The notes beneath the pieces were generated by a model. That model worked only from the letters and a program-made list of their open reading frames with translations, was not told the origin of the DNA and ran no database searches. Shown here in pieces: positions 36,870 through 47,409 of a stretch of 64,000 nucleotides of DNA. The number at the start of each line of letters is the position of its first letter. The first letter of the stretch is position 1. The translations under genes were made by a program, and so were the position numbers. The DNA is from Sapria himalayana (lineage: Eukaryota > Streptophyta > Magnoliopsida > Malpighiales > Rafflesiaceae): assembly GCA_029783825.1 (NCBI GenBank), contig JAREIK010002964.1, positions 1,115,291 to 1,179,290 on the forward strand. Direction: 5' to 3'.

Positions 36870-37120
36870 ATTTTATTTTATATTCAGTGCCCAAGACAAC
36901 AAGGTAGTGTTGAATGTGGATACTATGTGATGATATATATGAGAGATATCATTCTTGATCAAGGATGTCTAACATCAAAGGTATGTGTTGATTTGTTGTT
37001 TCTCAATATATCAGTTATTTTTAGTTTTCCAATTTTATTGATTAAGATAATATTTTACTTTTCAATAGTTTAATGGGAAGGAATCATACAACAAAGATTA
37101 GTTTGATGAAGTACGATCTG
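33869..37120 (+). pseudogene. Ptta/En/Spm transposase-type protein with C-terminal Ulp1-like protease (disabled)
   Basis: Multi-exon gene downstream of TNP2. Exon 1 (33869-34138) reads RKGIKLLVQYNVDGVNVGQA and YLGVLACTMVRIRYSTWHHV, the Ptta/En/Spm domain start. It continues TIGRCFRSFKNILTAKYI (34231-), LSRKGYAGLEMEM, DIDRSVLWKKAMVKKDGTYD and NDILTEALGTLKYSIRVRA. Exon 35521-35747 has ENVVAAGTMVLGCG and AIGHQILWPAQFVIP, a DUF8039-like region. The 3' exons carry Ulp1 (C48) marks: the His of CGCHWVLVVFE (36500-36535), Asp of YYLDSLHH (36560-36585), Gln of CPRQQGSVE and Cys of ECGYYVMIYMRDI (36888-36955). Stops interrupt it near 34124, 34404, 34528, 35995, 36277 and 37099. The triad residues persist although the frame is broken. 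Ulp1-like proteases of plant transposons are thought to act on SUMO-like proteins; that role is inference. Confidence 0.87.
36836..36868. repeat. (TA)n microsatellite in an intron of the Ulp1-type gene
   Basis: An uninterrupted TA run lies just upstream of the exon with the catalytic Cys. Confidence 0.9.
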
Positions 37121-38600
37121 AATGGGTGATGTTGGTGACTCAATTAATACTTTCCTCAGTTTGAAAAGCATTGTGGATACCTTTTTGTATTGAAACATGA
37201 ACAAATATTGGGATTTACAACATTAAATTTTGAAGAGGTTCGTAATTTATATCTCTTTTGAACAAAACTATGACTGAAAATAAATTGTTCGATATGATCA
37301 TTTGAAGACATTTTAGTATTTAACTTACACAATCATTGTATTTCAATATTTTTCATATGTTGAATTACATTAGTATATTGAATGCATGATTCTTAGGTGT
37401 TTAACGGTAAATTTTTTTTTTGGTCAAGTTAGGAGATCTTCCTACTTTGGAATGGTCCATGCACTATTGTGATAATAAATGTATTTATTCTAATGAGATC
37501 ATAGTTATTACTTCTTACTTTCAATTAAATATTCAAAACTTGAATAAGTAATTAGAATTTTTATGTTTTCATTCTATCTTTTATGTATGTTGTCAACCAT
37601 AGATTTTTTGTTGTAGATTGACAATGGAATAAATTGTGATTTTGACTTTTGGCTTCACTACTTTACCACAACATTGTAAATTACCTTTTCACCCTTATAA
37701 AACACAATAATTATTTCAAGGCACAAATTTTTTTTAATGCAGCCAATATTTTATTAATGAATCTAAAACTATATGTTGATTGGATTACTATATTTGTGTA
37801 ATCAAATAGAACTTGAAATTAAATTACATAGCATCTCATCGAGTTTTTTTTGAAGTGTTGGGAAGATGGCAAGTAATTTAACTTTTCATTTTATGCTATT
37901 TAATTAGTTTTTGTAGTGTTTTTTCAAGTTATTTGTGAGATCTTTAAACTCACCACACACCTTTAGGTTTTAAATGGATTATTATTATTTTGTATTTTAA
38001 AAAATTTTATCAACTTTTATGCCATAATTGATAAATCTCCAGCTTTATATTTTATCAATTACTACTAACTTTGTTTTTGTTGTTGTTAAATTTGTTTAAT
38101 CGTATATGTCAATTGTTATATAAATTATTTTTATGATATGTTGTTATCATTCATATTTTTTTTTTCTAATTCTCTATAATATATTTATTTCTGCAAGTGT
38201 AAGTATTTATTATTCATCTATTTGTATGCAAGTTACCTTATTTGGAAATTAATTCTCAACTTTGTCAGGCTAGTAAAAACCAGTTTTATGGAGTTAAGGT
38301 ACAATTGGGTTGCATATATCAGAAATTAAGAATTGAATTTAAGAAATGAATGTTGAAATTATGTTATATTTTTTTTGATTAGTAAGAAGTTTGAGTTCCC
38401 CATTGTACTTGAAAACTATATTCTTGGTATGGATTGTAAAGAATGTTGTTCTTATGTGCATGCAGTATTACAATAACAGGTGAAAATATATTTACAATAA
38501 TTATTAAATTTAAATTTATTTAAATTATAATCTTCCTTGATGCTTTTTCTAAATGTCATAGTATTAAAAAAAATATATGATAGCTACAACATATAATTAT
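37121..38600. other. 3' non-coding part of D
   Basis: AT-rich DNA after the last Ulp1-type exon. No further domain, tandem repeat or retroelement piece is recognised. Confidence 0.5.
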
Positions 38601-38601
38601 G

Positions 38602-38834
38602 TTTTTTTGCAGTGTCATTGAATCATACCTTGACGCTAAAATAAAGCGTCATTGTTAATAAAAATGATGCTTTATTTTAGCATCAAGGTATGATTCAACG
38701 ACACTGCAAAAAAATGTCATTATATGTATAGACTTTTTATGTCATGCTAGCGGATGACGCTCTCGATAAGCGACATTATATATATATATAATGACGCTTT
38801 TTAGGCGTCATTGATTATGGTTTTTGTTGTAGTG
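38602..38834. repeat. Right subterminal region of D with a long perfect-looking hairpin
   Basis: 38602-38714 folds back: TTTTTTTGCAGTGTCATTGA and the following CATACCTTGACGCTAAAATA pair with their near-exact complement after a short loop around GTTAATAAAAA. A second, smaller palindrome (AATGACGCTTTTTAGGCGTCATT type) lies at 38791-38812, followed by the TIR. Confidence 0.85.
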
Positions 38835-38837
38835 ATG

Positions 38838-41170
38838 CAAGAGTGTGTGTTTGGATTTTGTTGTTTATTTTTTCGAAATTCATCTTCTACGCTAACTGTT
38901 ACTGTATATTGCATTTTTCATAGAAATTTTAAAGTAGATATTTTTGTCTATATGATACCATGTAAAGTCAAGTTTTTATCACAATTATATAAATGGGCAA
39001 AGATCATCCTAATGTACATAGTATAAATTTGGATATTCATGGTAAATCATTATAAGTACCGAAATCATTAATCACCATAGTATGCTTGGATTGCTTATAT
39101 ACACTGATTCATATACACACTTCATTCATGTGTGATATAATTCATTCTCATTGTGTGAATGTTTTTTGCTACTCAAACAGTCATGTGGTTTTGGATGTTA
39201 ATCACAAAATGGGTGTTGGTGTTTGTGGTGAGCAGTGTGTATATTTGGATGTGCAAATTACTTGGTGGCTATTGGCTCTTGCTAAGGATTTAATTAGGAA
39301 GTGTCCTAATGCAACCTAAAACTGAGTCAATTATCCTTTTTACCCACAAGTTTTTTACTATATACATTTATATTATAGTAATCATATAAATAACATATTT
39401 GTAGTAGTTCAATATTTTGAATTATGAATTATCAAATAATTATTTTATAATATTTTTCTCTTAACCAAATGGAAACTATTCTATCCAATATTTTATCTTT
39501 ATTCAATTAATTTTGAAATTTCTTTCTAATTCATAATGTAGTTTATCTAATTTTCATCTTAAAACTTTATTAATTTTATCAATTTGAACAATATCATATA
39601 TGAAAAATATATATCAAGATATCATTTTCTAAAGATACATTGTCAACTCACTTAAAATGAAAATAGATATTTAGTGTAATTTTACAAAAAATAAATATTT
39701 ATTTAATATATTTTCTGCATGGTAAATACTTGTAAAAATATTATTTTTCACAATGATATTAATATAATAAATATGTACATTTTTATTTTAAGAACAAACA
39801 AATTAGTTTTCAAATAACTTTATCATATGTAGGTTGGTTTACCACATAAGTGATTTTCTTATACAAATTATAAAAAATATAAATAAAAATAAAAAACTAT
39901 ATATTTTTATAAGTTTATTATAGGATAAATCATAAGATATATGATGGTAAAAAAAATAAAAAAAAATAGATAAAACATGATTAAAAGGGGAAATTATGAT
40001 AAGAGATCACACAATGAAAATAATTATAATATCACCACTTTTTTAATATTTAGGGATGCAAATCAAAATTATTTATGATTTGGGTCTTTTTTTTGCATCC
40101 AAAATCTAAAACCCATAATTACCATTCTATTATTAGAAAATAAATTATATTTATTTATGCATAAACTTGTTATGCTCAAACACATATTTATGCATGAAAT
40201 CTTGTGCATAACCTATTTATGCATAAAAATGTTTTGCATAATCTGTTAAAGCAAAAACACATTTTTATTCATAACAAATTATGCATAGAAACATGTTAAA
40301 TGTTTTTCATGTGTATGATTATAGCAAAATGTTATGCATAGTGTTTATGCATCAACATGGTATGAATAAAACATTTTCATGCATTAAAATGTTATGCATC
40401 ACCTATTTATGCAAAAACAAATTATGTACGAACACATTATGCATAAAATTATTATGCATATAAACACAATAAGTAAACATAATCATCCATTCACTTATCT
40501 ATCACATTGTCTTATAGTTATTTAAGTGTGACTACATTATATTAATGTTAATGTCAATAATTATTTGTATCTCTAATCAGTTTATATTTGTAATGCTAGA
40601 AATCTATAATTGTAGCTTGCTTCATATCTATGTTTTTTAGTTGAATACTTTGTATGATATATTTTTTAGTCCAAATCTATTTTTGTTAATGTATGCATTC
40701 TTCATTATTTCATTTTCCAAGAGTTATTGGAATTGGATCTTCATTCCATTAGTTTTTTATTTCTTTTTTATTTCAATATTCAAATATTGAGTTAAATCAT
40801 AGTAGAAATTTTGCTCTTTGATCTTCATTGAGAAGTGAGAAGATTACTCCTTCAAACTTTTTAAATCCCTTCTTTTTTGCTTCTCTTTCATGTCCATCCA
40901 TGTGATTTGCTCCCTTCATCTAATAATAGCGTGATAAATTGAAATCTTTAGCGTGCTAATAAATGCTCTGTTTCTTCATGTAGATTTAGCATGTGCATGT
41001 AGATGAAGGTCCATAAAACTTATGTGACTCAAATGGTGGCCTAATAGAAATTGAAGGTGATCATTTTCTATCTGAATATGAATTGAAATCCATTGGTTTG
41101 TATTATTCTAAAATGCATGGTTGTTCATCATATCTCTATTATTTGTTCAACATTTTTATTTTTTGTACAA
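38838..41170. other. Element B interior right of D
   Basis: 39055-39175 resumes the A/B arm homology. 39180-39320 is an open plus-strand frame (SHVVLDVNHKMGVGVCGEQC...) that I do not recognise. The remainder is AT-rich apart from the ATGCAT repeat at 40140-40460. Confidence 0.5.
40140..40460. repeat. ATGCAT-rich degenerate repeat in B
   Basis: About 15 copies of TTATGCAT or close variants (TTATGCATAA, GTTATGCATC, TTTATGCATGA) occur in 320 bp, spaced by roughly 15-35 bp. ATGCAT is a palindrome (also the RY/NsiI core word). It may be an internal subterminal-like array or a decayed minisatellite. Confidence 0.7.
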
Positions 41171-41173
41171 CAG

Positions 41174-42300
41174 ATGGCACCTAAAGGACGTGGTCATGGT
41201 AGGGTGGACGTGAACGTAGAAATGTTCATTGATTTTTTGTTCATTATAGGTGTTCTATGTTCATCATGAGCAATGGGAAGATAAAGAAGCATGGTGGTGG
41301 TCTCTTAAAGTCTTTTGTGAATCAGCTGAAAGTCACAGAAATGATGACGGGTCTTGCAGGATCTTCAATTGAGATCAAAGCGGATCAATGCCAAGATCCT
41401 AAAACGTGCTTTACCAAAGGAACTCTCAAAAGGCTACAAATAAGACCCACCAATTGTTTTTTTAACCAAAGTTGATTATCACTTTTTTTTTTGAAATTTC
41501 ATGCAGTTTGTCAGTGCACTTGAAGAGTTGGAAACTGTTAATGGGTTTGATTAGAAAATGTCCCAATTGAAAGTAGCCTAGAGAATTTACTCTCATGTAA
41601 TATTATTATTTTTAAATACAATCTACTTTTTATAGATAAGATGAATATATATATGAATCTCTCTCAAATTTTGTGTTAGGTAGGAGCGTTGAGTAATGAG
41701 TACGGATACATGGTTACATAATTGAAGATCGATTATGTATGATTTCATCAGAATGTTATCTTTATTAGCTTGGTTATTAATGAGTTATGTGTGCTATTCT
41801 TAATTAATGAGTAATGAGTCTGGATAAATGAGTTATGCGTGAGTCTCTATGATTCAAAAAATATTACAAGATGGAGGAGTGAAATGTAAATGTAAAGAAG
41901 GGTGTTTTGTGTGCTGTTCTTAATTAGATTTTGAATAAAAGAACATTATCACTCTTTGATTTATTATGATGATTTTCTCTAGGTAGGGTTGGAGCTGAAA
42001 CTATGGTAGGAGCTGATGTCACAAAATAAAGAAATTTATTATTGTTCATAATTTTATGATTTGTTTCTCTTTCAAAAGCTTTGAAATCTTCATAGATTCA
42101 ATCTTAAGCTTTAGTGTTACCTTTTTTTTTGAAGGAAAGAACTATTGAGAGTGATCAATGTGTGTCGTGCTGCTGTGAAACAAGATCTGTTATTTGATTG
42201 TGAAAATACATCATCTACTGGTTTCAACTTGAAAACTAAATCAGAGATGCGGCTCTTCTATGATCAAGTTGGTGCTTCTCGATTGCAGTAAGCTCTCTTG
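41174..42300 (+). pseudogene. Element B protein remnant (unrecognised)
   Basis: A possible first exon begins after an AG with ATG at 41174, reading MAPKGRGHGR. An exon-like block at 41257-41475 (KKHGGGLLKSFVNQLKVTEM...) and another at 42137-42289 (KELLRVINVCRAAVKQDL, KSEMRLFYDQVGASRLQ) follow on the same strand. I do not recognise a domain. Placed upstream of the coiled-coil remnant at 43100, they are most simply pieces of the element's own accessory gene. The Gly/Arg-rich start is common in plant CACTA open frames, but this assignment is inference. Confidence 0.4.
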
Positions 42301-43097
42301 GAAATAAACTAAAATGTACATGTCAGTCATTCCTTTTTTTTTATGAATTACTGAGGAAAATATTATTATTATGTCATTTTATATTGCATGTAACTTTCTT
42401 TAATCAAATGTGGGTCAATCATCCATTTGCAACACATGAAAACTAGAAAATAGCTTTAGAGCCATCTGAATATTTCTCCCATTACAAGAAATCTGGAGGT
42501 TAGTTATGCTTTTTTTTGCTACTATCGATCCATCAGATAATTTGCAAATTCCTTTATATTTTTGAGTGTTATTGAATGTTTTTAGAGATAGAACATGTGC
42601 TCTATAACAATGTAGTCTACTTGTGCACTATAACAGCATAGTGCATGTGTGCATTGCCCTTGGAGCTAGCTACACTGTAATTGTTTTTTTTTGGGGAAAA
42701 TGAAGGTGCCCATTGTACCCATTGTGCTAAAAAGTAGACAGAAAGTTTGATGTGTATTTGTGAGTAATACTGGTCCACTCTTGGTGTTAATTAGGAGAGT
42801 TGTTGTATGTTATGAATATGTAAATACAAAATATTATTTATATAATGTTGATATTCTAGAAAGAAAAGACATATCAGATAGCGTCAATATTATTATCTGC
42901 ATCAATATTTGTTTTATGGATGAAATTATGCACAATGATTGGTAAATGATATGTGCCACAAAACTCCATAATTTTCTCAGTCACTATTCATCATGCATAT
43001 TGGTAAATGCTATAAAAGTGATGGTCATATCTATAATTTTTACTAAATTAATTAGTTTTCATCCTTCATATCATTTAAGTTTGAATTGAGGTATATA

Positions 43098-43265
43098 CAG
43101 GAAATAAAAGAAGTGAATGATGTGATGAAAGAAATGAAGAATACAATGTAATAGCAGATGACCTATATGGAGTCAGTTACTAGCCTTAATGAGATAGATA
43201 GCACACCGAGTTCCAGTAAAGTACCCACGCAAGAAAGCCATGCACAAATGCACAAACTAATGATG
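43098..43265 (+). pseudogene. Coiled-coil remnant of CACTA B (homologue of A's)
   Basis: The frame reads EIKEVNDVMKEMKNTM, two stops, QMTYMESVTSLNEIDSTPSS. At the nucleotide level it aligns with the minus-strand remnant of A (GAAATTAAAGAAATGAACGA against GAAATAAAAGAAGTGAATGA). It fixes B's direction as left to right and links B with A. Confidence 0.6.
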
Positions 43266-43489
43266 AAGATGATGATTTATTTTTAAATGATTATATACCT
43301 ATGTTATATTTTTGTTTTAACTATGTAACTTTTTTATCATAATTATTTTTGAATTGTTTTTGGTTTTTGTTAATTATAAAAAATGATTTATAGTATATGT
43401 TTTTATTTAATTTAATATAAAATATTAAAAAATATGTAATCAAATTTTTTGTAAAAAAATAAAATTATGAAAATTGATTTGGAATAAAA

Positions 43490-43793
43490 ATAGCTAGGGA
43501 ATTTCCCTTGCTAATTTAGATAGGGATGTTTCAGTGTGTATTTAGTCGAAAATTATTAATTATTATTTTTAATTATGATTAAAATTAGCCAGGAAAAAAA
43601 TATAATTAGCTAAAAAATTTTACGTCATTAAAAAATTTTCTAGGGAATTTTTTTTCCTCGTTAATATTTTGCAATGAACACTTTAACTTGAGAAAATTTC
43701 CATCATAAATCTGTCGTTATTATATTTTAATGACGGAAAAACCCAGTATAGCTAAGTAAATTTCCTTGGCTATTTTAAAATTTTCTTGTAGTG
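43490..43793. repeat. Right subterminal array of CACTA B
   Basis: AATAGCTAGGGAATTTCCCTTGCTAATTT-like and TGACGGAAAAAC words precede the end TTTTCTTGTAGTG. They match the left ends of A and C in type. Confidence 0.75.
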
Positions 43794-43796
43794 CAT

Positions 43797-45200
43797 GGTG
43801 TTTAGCCCGAGCCACATCTAGAGGTAGAGCCAAAGCTAGCTCTTCCATTGGGGAGTTGGTGGAGAGTACCTTTGACAAGAGTGCTTAACTCATTCGATGT
43901 CCTCCTATATCGAGATCAACTAGATGCACAAACTTTTGATCAGGTAATTAAATGTAAAAGTATATGGTTCCTATAGTAATTTCAATTATGTTGACATAAA
44001 AGTTTTTGATGTCAATGGTTAAAGTGTGGGTCTTATGGTATCCGTATGTCGGAAAGTTGGTTGACCAACTTCTTAATATTTGCTTAGCTGATCAGGATAT
44101 CTGGCGTATGATGTCACCCCTCATATGTTTCGAGACTATTGAGTGGCATTGGCCAGAGTACATCTTGGGTCAGTTTGGCTATATCAAAAGATACCTCCAG
44201 CTTGTGCTTATGAGCATTGGCTATATAGAGTCGATGTATGTGGGCAACAGCAACACGACTGGGCAATGTATCATGCTCCGTACATAGTACTATAGGATAC
44301 GTGATCAGCGAGGGTCATTACTTGACTCCCTATGGTGGGTATGATGGACTTCGATGATCCATACATGCAGTGGTATAGCCATGTTACATGACATTTTATG
44401 ACAGGACAGTTGAATAGGGATGATATCAGGTTTCATACTATAGCTGGCAGTATGAATATTTTGGTAAGTTAGACTCATGTGTTTCTAAAATATTTTACCT
44501 AATTTTAATCAAAAGAGTATGTAATTATAATTATTTATTTAGTTCACGTAGATCATTGCCATGGTTGACATAGTCGATCACTCTTGTTTACCTACTGCTG
44601 GTGTTTTGTGCGCCATACACCATATTGCCTGATCGGTGTAACACCAAATCAAAGAAGACCATCACATTGTGGGGTACGCTTAGGAGGCATTTACATCACA
44701 TGGACCATCGATTATATCTCTGGTGTCATCAACTCCTTCTCGTATGCAGCCTATTCGAGGTAGAGGAAGATGGAGAGGAAGAGGGGGAGTTGAGCGCTGA
44801 GGTCATGCTGGAGATGGTGGGGCAGGTCATGGTGTAGATAGTGACATCAGTATACGTACACTTGATCCAAGTTTGCCTACTTCGATACCCTTCCATACTT
44901 ACCCCTAACCCGAGATGTTTATACCCCCATACGCTTGCATATCACCTTTCATACCCGCACACATTGACATAGCACCTTCTCTACTTCTAGACACTTACAC
45001 ATCACCTTTCCTACCCCAACACACTTACACATCACCTTACCTATCCCCACGCACTTACATGATTGTACCTTATCCAGTGTCGCTAGAGCTAGCAACCATA
45101 ATGAAAGATATAATATTGATGTCATACCTTTTAACATCTCATACATTGCCTCTCATGTATGACACCATCCTAGACCTTTTACCTAAGTAGTGTAGACTTT
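43797..45200 (+). pseudogene. PMD gene, 3' block after CACTA B
   Basis: Right after B the frame reads LGSWWRVPLTR and VLLYRDQLDAQTFDQ, matching the PMD segment WRVPLxRTHN...YRDxLDxxxxDQ, then a GT donor near 43945. The next exon (about 44026-44285) reads VWVLWYPYVGKLVDQL, DIWRMMSPLICFETIEWHWP and EYILGQFG. After a +1 shift it reads IPPACAYEHWLYRVDV and DWAMYHAPYI. Then YMQWYSHVT and RDDIRFHTIAGSMNI follow. The tail near 44730-44835 is Arg/Gly-rich (PIRGRGRWRGRGGVERRG), as in many PMD proteins, followed by a Pro/Tyr-rich repeat. Stops and frameshifts make it a pseudogene. The order and spacing fit a single gene split by A and B. Confidence 0.78.
44915..45066 (+). repeat. 30-bp coding tandem repeat in the PMD tail
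   Basis: About five units of TACCCCAACACACTTACACATCACC type, 30 bp apart, would encode ten-residue repeats with a YTSPFLP core. Lying in the C-terminal part of the PMD block, they look like an original protein repeat and keep the 3-base register. Confidence 0.65.
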
Positions 45201-46199
45201 CAGATAGTCGACCTCGTACTCGACATGTACATTGACTACTTCATCCATCAATTACCTCAGCTCCATTAGCTTCCTAGATTCCACCAACTCCCTCAATCCG
45301 TCTCAGATACATTCGAATCTTATTGCCTAACAAGCTGTTTATTCTAGGTGTCATTCTAAAAGAACTATTAAGGCACCATCTTGTGGGACTCACTGATACA
45401 TATTATTATTTTTATATATGATTTTTATTTTTATACATGTACTACTATTTATAAAAAATAATTCCTAAATTGTAAGTATAATAATTTGGATTATTTAGCA
45501 ATGCATGCACTAAAAAATAAGAAAATTATAATTAGGAGAAATATTGTTGTTCAAACCATTATTCATAAGAATTTAATAATACACAAAAAACACATTTGAG
45601 TGTCAAACATAGTATTTAGAGAGGCTAAAAATTTAAAACTAGGATTAAACGTAAGGAAAAGATCAAATGCATCATCAGTTTGATCAGTCATGGCCATATC
45701 CTTTCTTGAGTTTCATGTTCAAATAAGTAGTGAACTTAGCATCATATCAGCATCATCATAGCTTCTTGCTGCAACTAGAGGCCTAAAATCTATTATTGAT
45801 ATATTTGAAGGCCTATAGTTCTCATCAACAATTAGTTGTTCATACTTAGGCCTCTCACCGAGTACACGATATAATATATCACTTATAGTGTTAAGATTAT
45901 AAAAGCAGAACAGAGGCTTTAAAGAGCTCTAGAGGCATACATAGCAACATAGGTGCATCTACCAACCTACAAAGGTGGTAAAGGCTTACACAACAAGGAC
46001 CTAAAATTAAAAATTACAACCTATTACAACATCATACTCAAAAAAAAAAAACAAAAATATATAAAAAAACAAAGTAAATGACAAGAAAAACAAAACATAT
46101 ATTTTGCATCAATGTCGACCAACAGGAACCTTGGTAAGATAACTGCCGATGGGTGGGGAGGGAGGGAGGAAGAAGAAGAAAATGGGGAAAGAAAAGCCC
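45201..46199. other. Intergenic DNA, nothing recognised
   Basis: Moderately AT-rich. A minus-strand open frame (46024-46209, rich in Phe, Leu and Ser) has no recognised motif. Confidence 0.5.
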
Positions 46200-46370
46200 T
46201 ATCATGCAAATTTAATTTTGCAAGTTGTGGATGGCACCATTTGAATTAATTCAAATGTCGCCATCCTCGTTGCCGTCATTACGCACTAATTTGGTCAATA
46301 CTTTCTTAAGCGAATTGATTTTATTTTTTTTTTATTTTTAGACACCCTATTTCTGTACAAAAATCTTTTA
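46200..46370. repeat. Dispersed repeat, inverted partner of 3.69-3.87 kb
   Basis: Read in reverse it carries AAGAAAGTATTGACCAAA, GCGTAATGACGGCAACGAG and GAATTAATTCAAAT in the same order as the copy at 3690-3870. It ends where the left copia LTR begins. Confidence 0.55.
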
Positions 46371-46384
46371 TATGTTTCTCAATT

Positions 46385-47375
46385 TTAGTTAGGTACCAAC
46401 TAAGATTCTTCCATTAGAGATATCCAAACAATGATAATTCATTTAGTATTCATTATAATATTTTAATTTTTCCATTAGAGGTATCCAAACACATACAATG
46501 GTAGCTAAATGAATAATAGTTACATAGAATTAATGATATATATATATATATATATATAAACTATCAACATAAGCACGTAATTCACAAATAAAATTTTGTC
46601 CCAAAAAATGACAGAATATTTGCATGCTTATAACTCACAATTTAGAAGAGTCTTAATGTCCATAACACAATTCAAGAACTAAAAGTAAAATAATTGAAAA
46701 TACCTTAAAACTATAAATATTCAGATCTTGGTGTTCTTTTGAATATTTCCAAACATTATGATCTTGGCAAGATTAATGCAATATGAATTATCTTCACACA
46801 AGAACTTAAAACTTTATACGAACAAGCTTCATACAAGCTACGAACAAAATATGAATTATCTTCACACGAACTTCACACAAATACTATATGTCCTTCACAA
46901 TCTCTCATTTATAGATGATGTATGTGAAAAACAGACTTTTAAGATAATTACAGACACTTGATTAAGTTTCTATAACTATTATTACAGATAACTCTCAAGA
47001 AAATGAGGATTCATTTACTTTATCTTCCTGGACATGCACACGTGCCTGCAGGCTGAATGATTTGTAAATTTTATTAACACACACACCACATAATGCGCAC
47101 AAGTTCATGAAGAACCTGAAACAATTCAAAAATTCATGACACACATGACTTTTCAAAAATTGAAACCAAATCATTTATTCCCATATTTTTTTTTTCATTT
47201 TTTGTGTTTTAAATTGTGAGTATAAGCAATTCCATTTTTTATTTTTTTCTAGCAAGTTAATATATAAAATAATTTAATAATTTTATTTTTAATTGTTAAC
47301 TCCACACCATTTAAACGAGAGTACTCATTCTCATTTAAATTAATTTGATATTAAAACCAAACCAATTAAATTAAA
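46385..47375 (-). mobile_element. Copia-type LTR, left (same orientation as 50288-51280)
   Basis: It shares with 50288-51280, in the same order, ACAATGATAATTMATTTRG, CGTAATTCACAAATA-like, CAAAAAATGACAGAATATTT, AATTCAAGAACTAAAAG, CATGCACACGTGCC-like and CGAGAGTACTCATTCTCATTT. The boundaries are approximate. With the right LTR it could delimit a 4.9-kb minus-strand element. Confidence 0.65.
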
Positions 47376-47409
47376 TTGAAACCAAAAAAATAAATATACT
47401 GGGATGATT

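Larger units (their letters stand above)
24198..38834 (+). mobile_element. CACTA element D (14.6 kb, coding copy) nested in B
   Basis: The left end is CACTACAACAAAACATC and the right end TTTTTGTTGTAGTG. A perfect ATG triplet flanks both sides (24195-24197 and 38835-38837). The subterminal repeats differ from those of A, B and C (AATGACGCTT / AAGCGTCATT words), so this is another CACTA family. It carries the two usual genes on the plus strand: TNP2-type transposase, then a Ptta/En/Spm protein with a Ulp1-like C terminus. Both are broken. The 5' non-coding part (24.6-30.1 kb) is long and contains minus-strand gypsy and copia scraps. Confidence 0.92.
22333..43793 (+). mobile_element. CACTA element B (21.5 kb including nested D)
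   Basis: The left end is CACTACAAGAAAATG and the right end AAAATTTTCTTGTAGTG. The triplet CAT flanks both sides (22330-22332 and 43794-43796), a perfect CACTA-type TSD. Without element D and one copy of D's TSD it is about 6.8 kb. Its left arm is the inverted match of A's right arm, and its plus-strand coiled-coil remnant near 43100 matches A's minus-strand one. A and B are therefore siblings in opposite orientations. No TNP2 gene of its own is visible, so it depended on a transposase elsewhere. Confidence 0.88.

Noticed and set aside
38602..38714. Conventional microRNA gene
   Set aside because: The hairpin is made of D's own subterminal words; without small-RNA data it is better called a transposon feature.
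40140..40460. CRISPR-like regular spacing of a short palindrome
   Set aside because: Spacing and repeat are irregular, and the context is a plant transposon.
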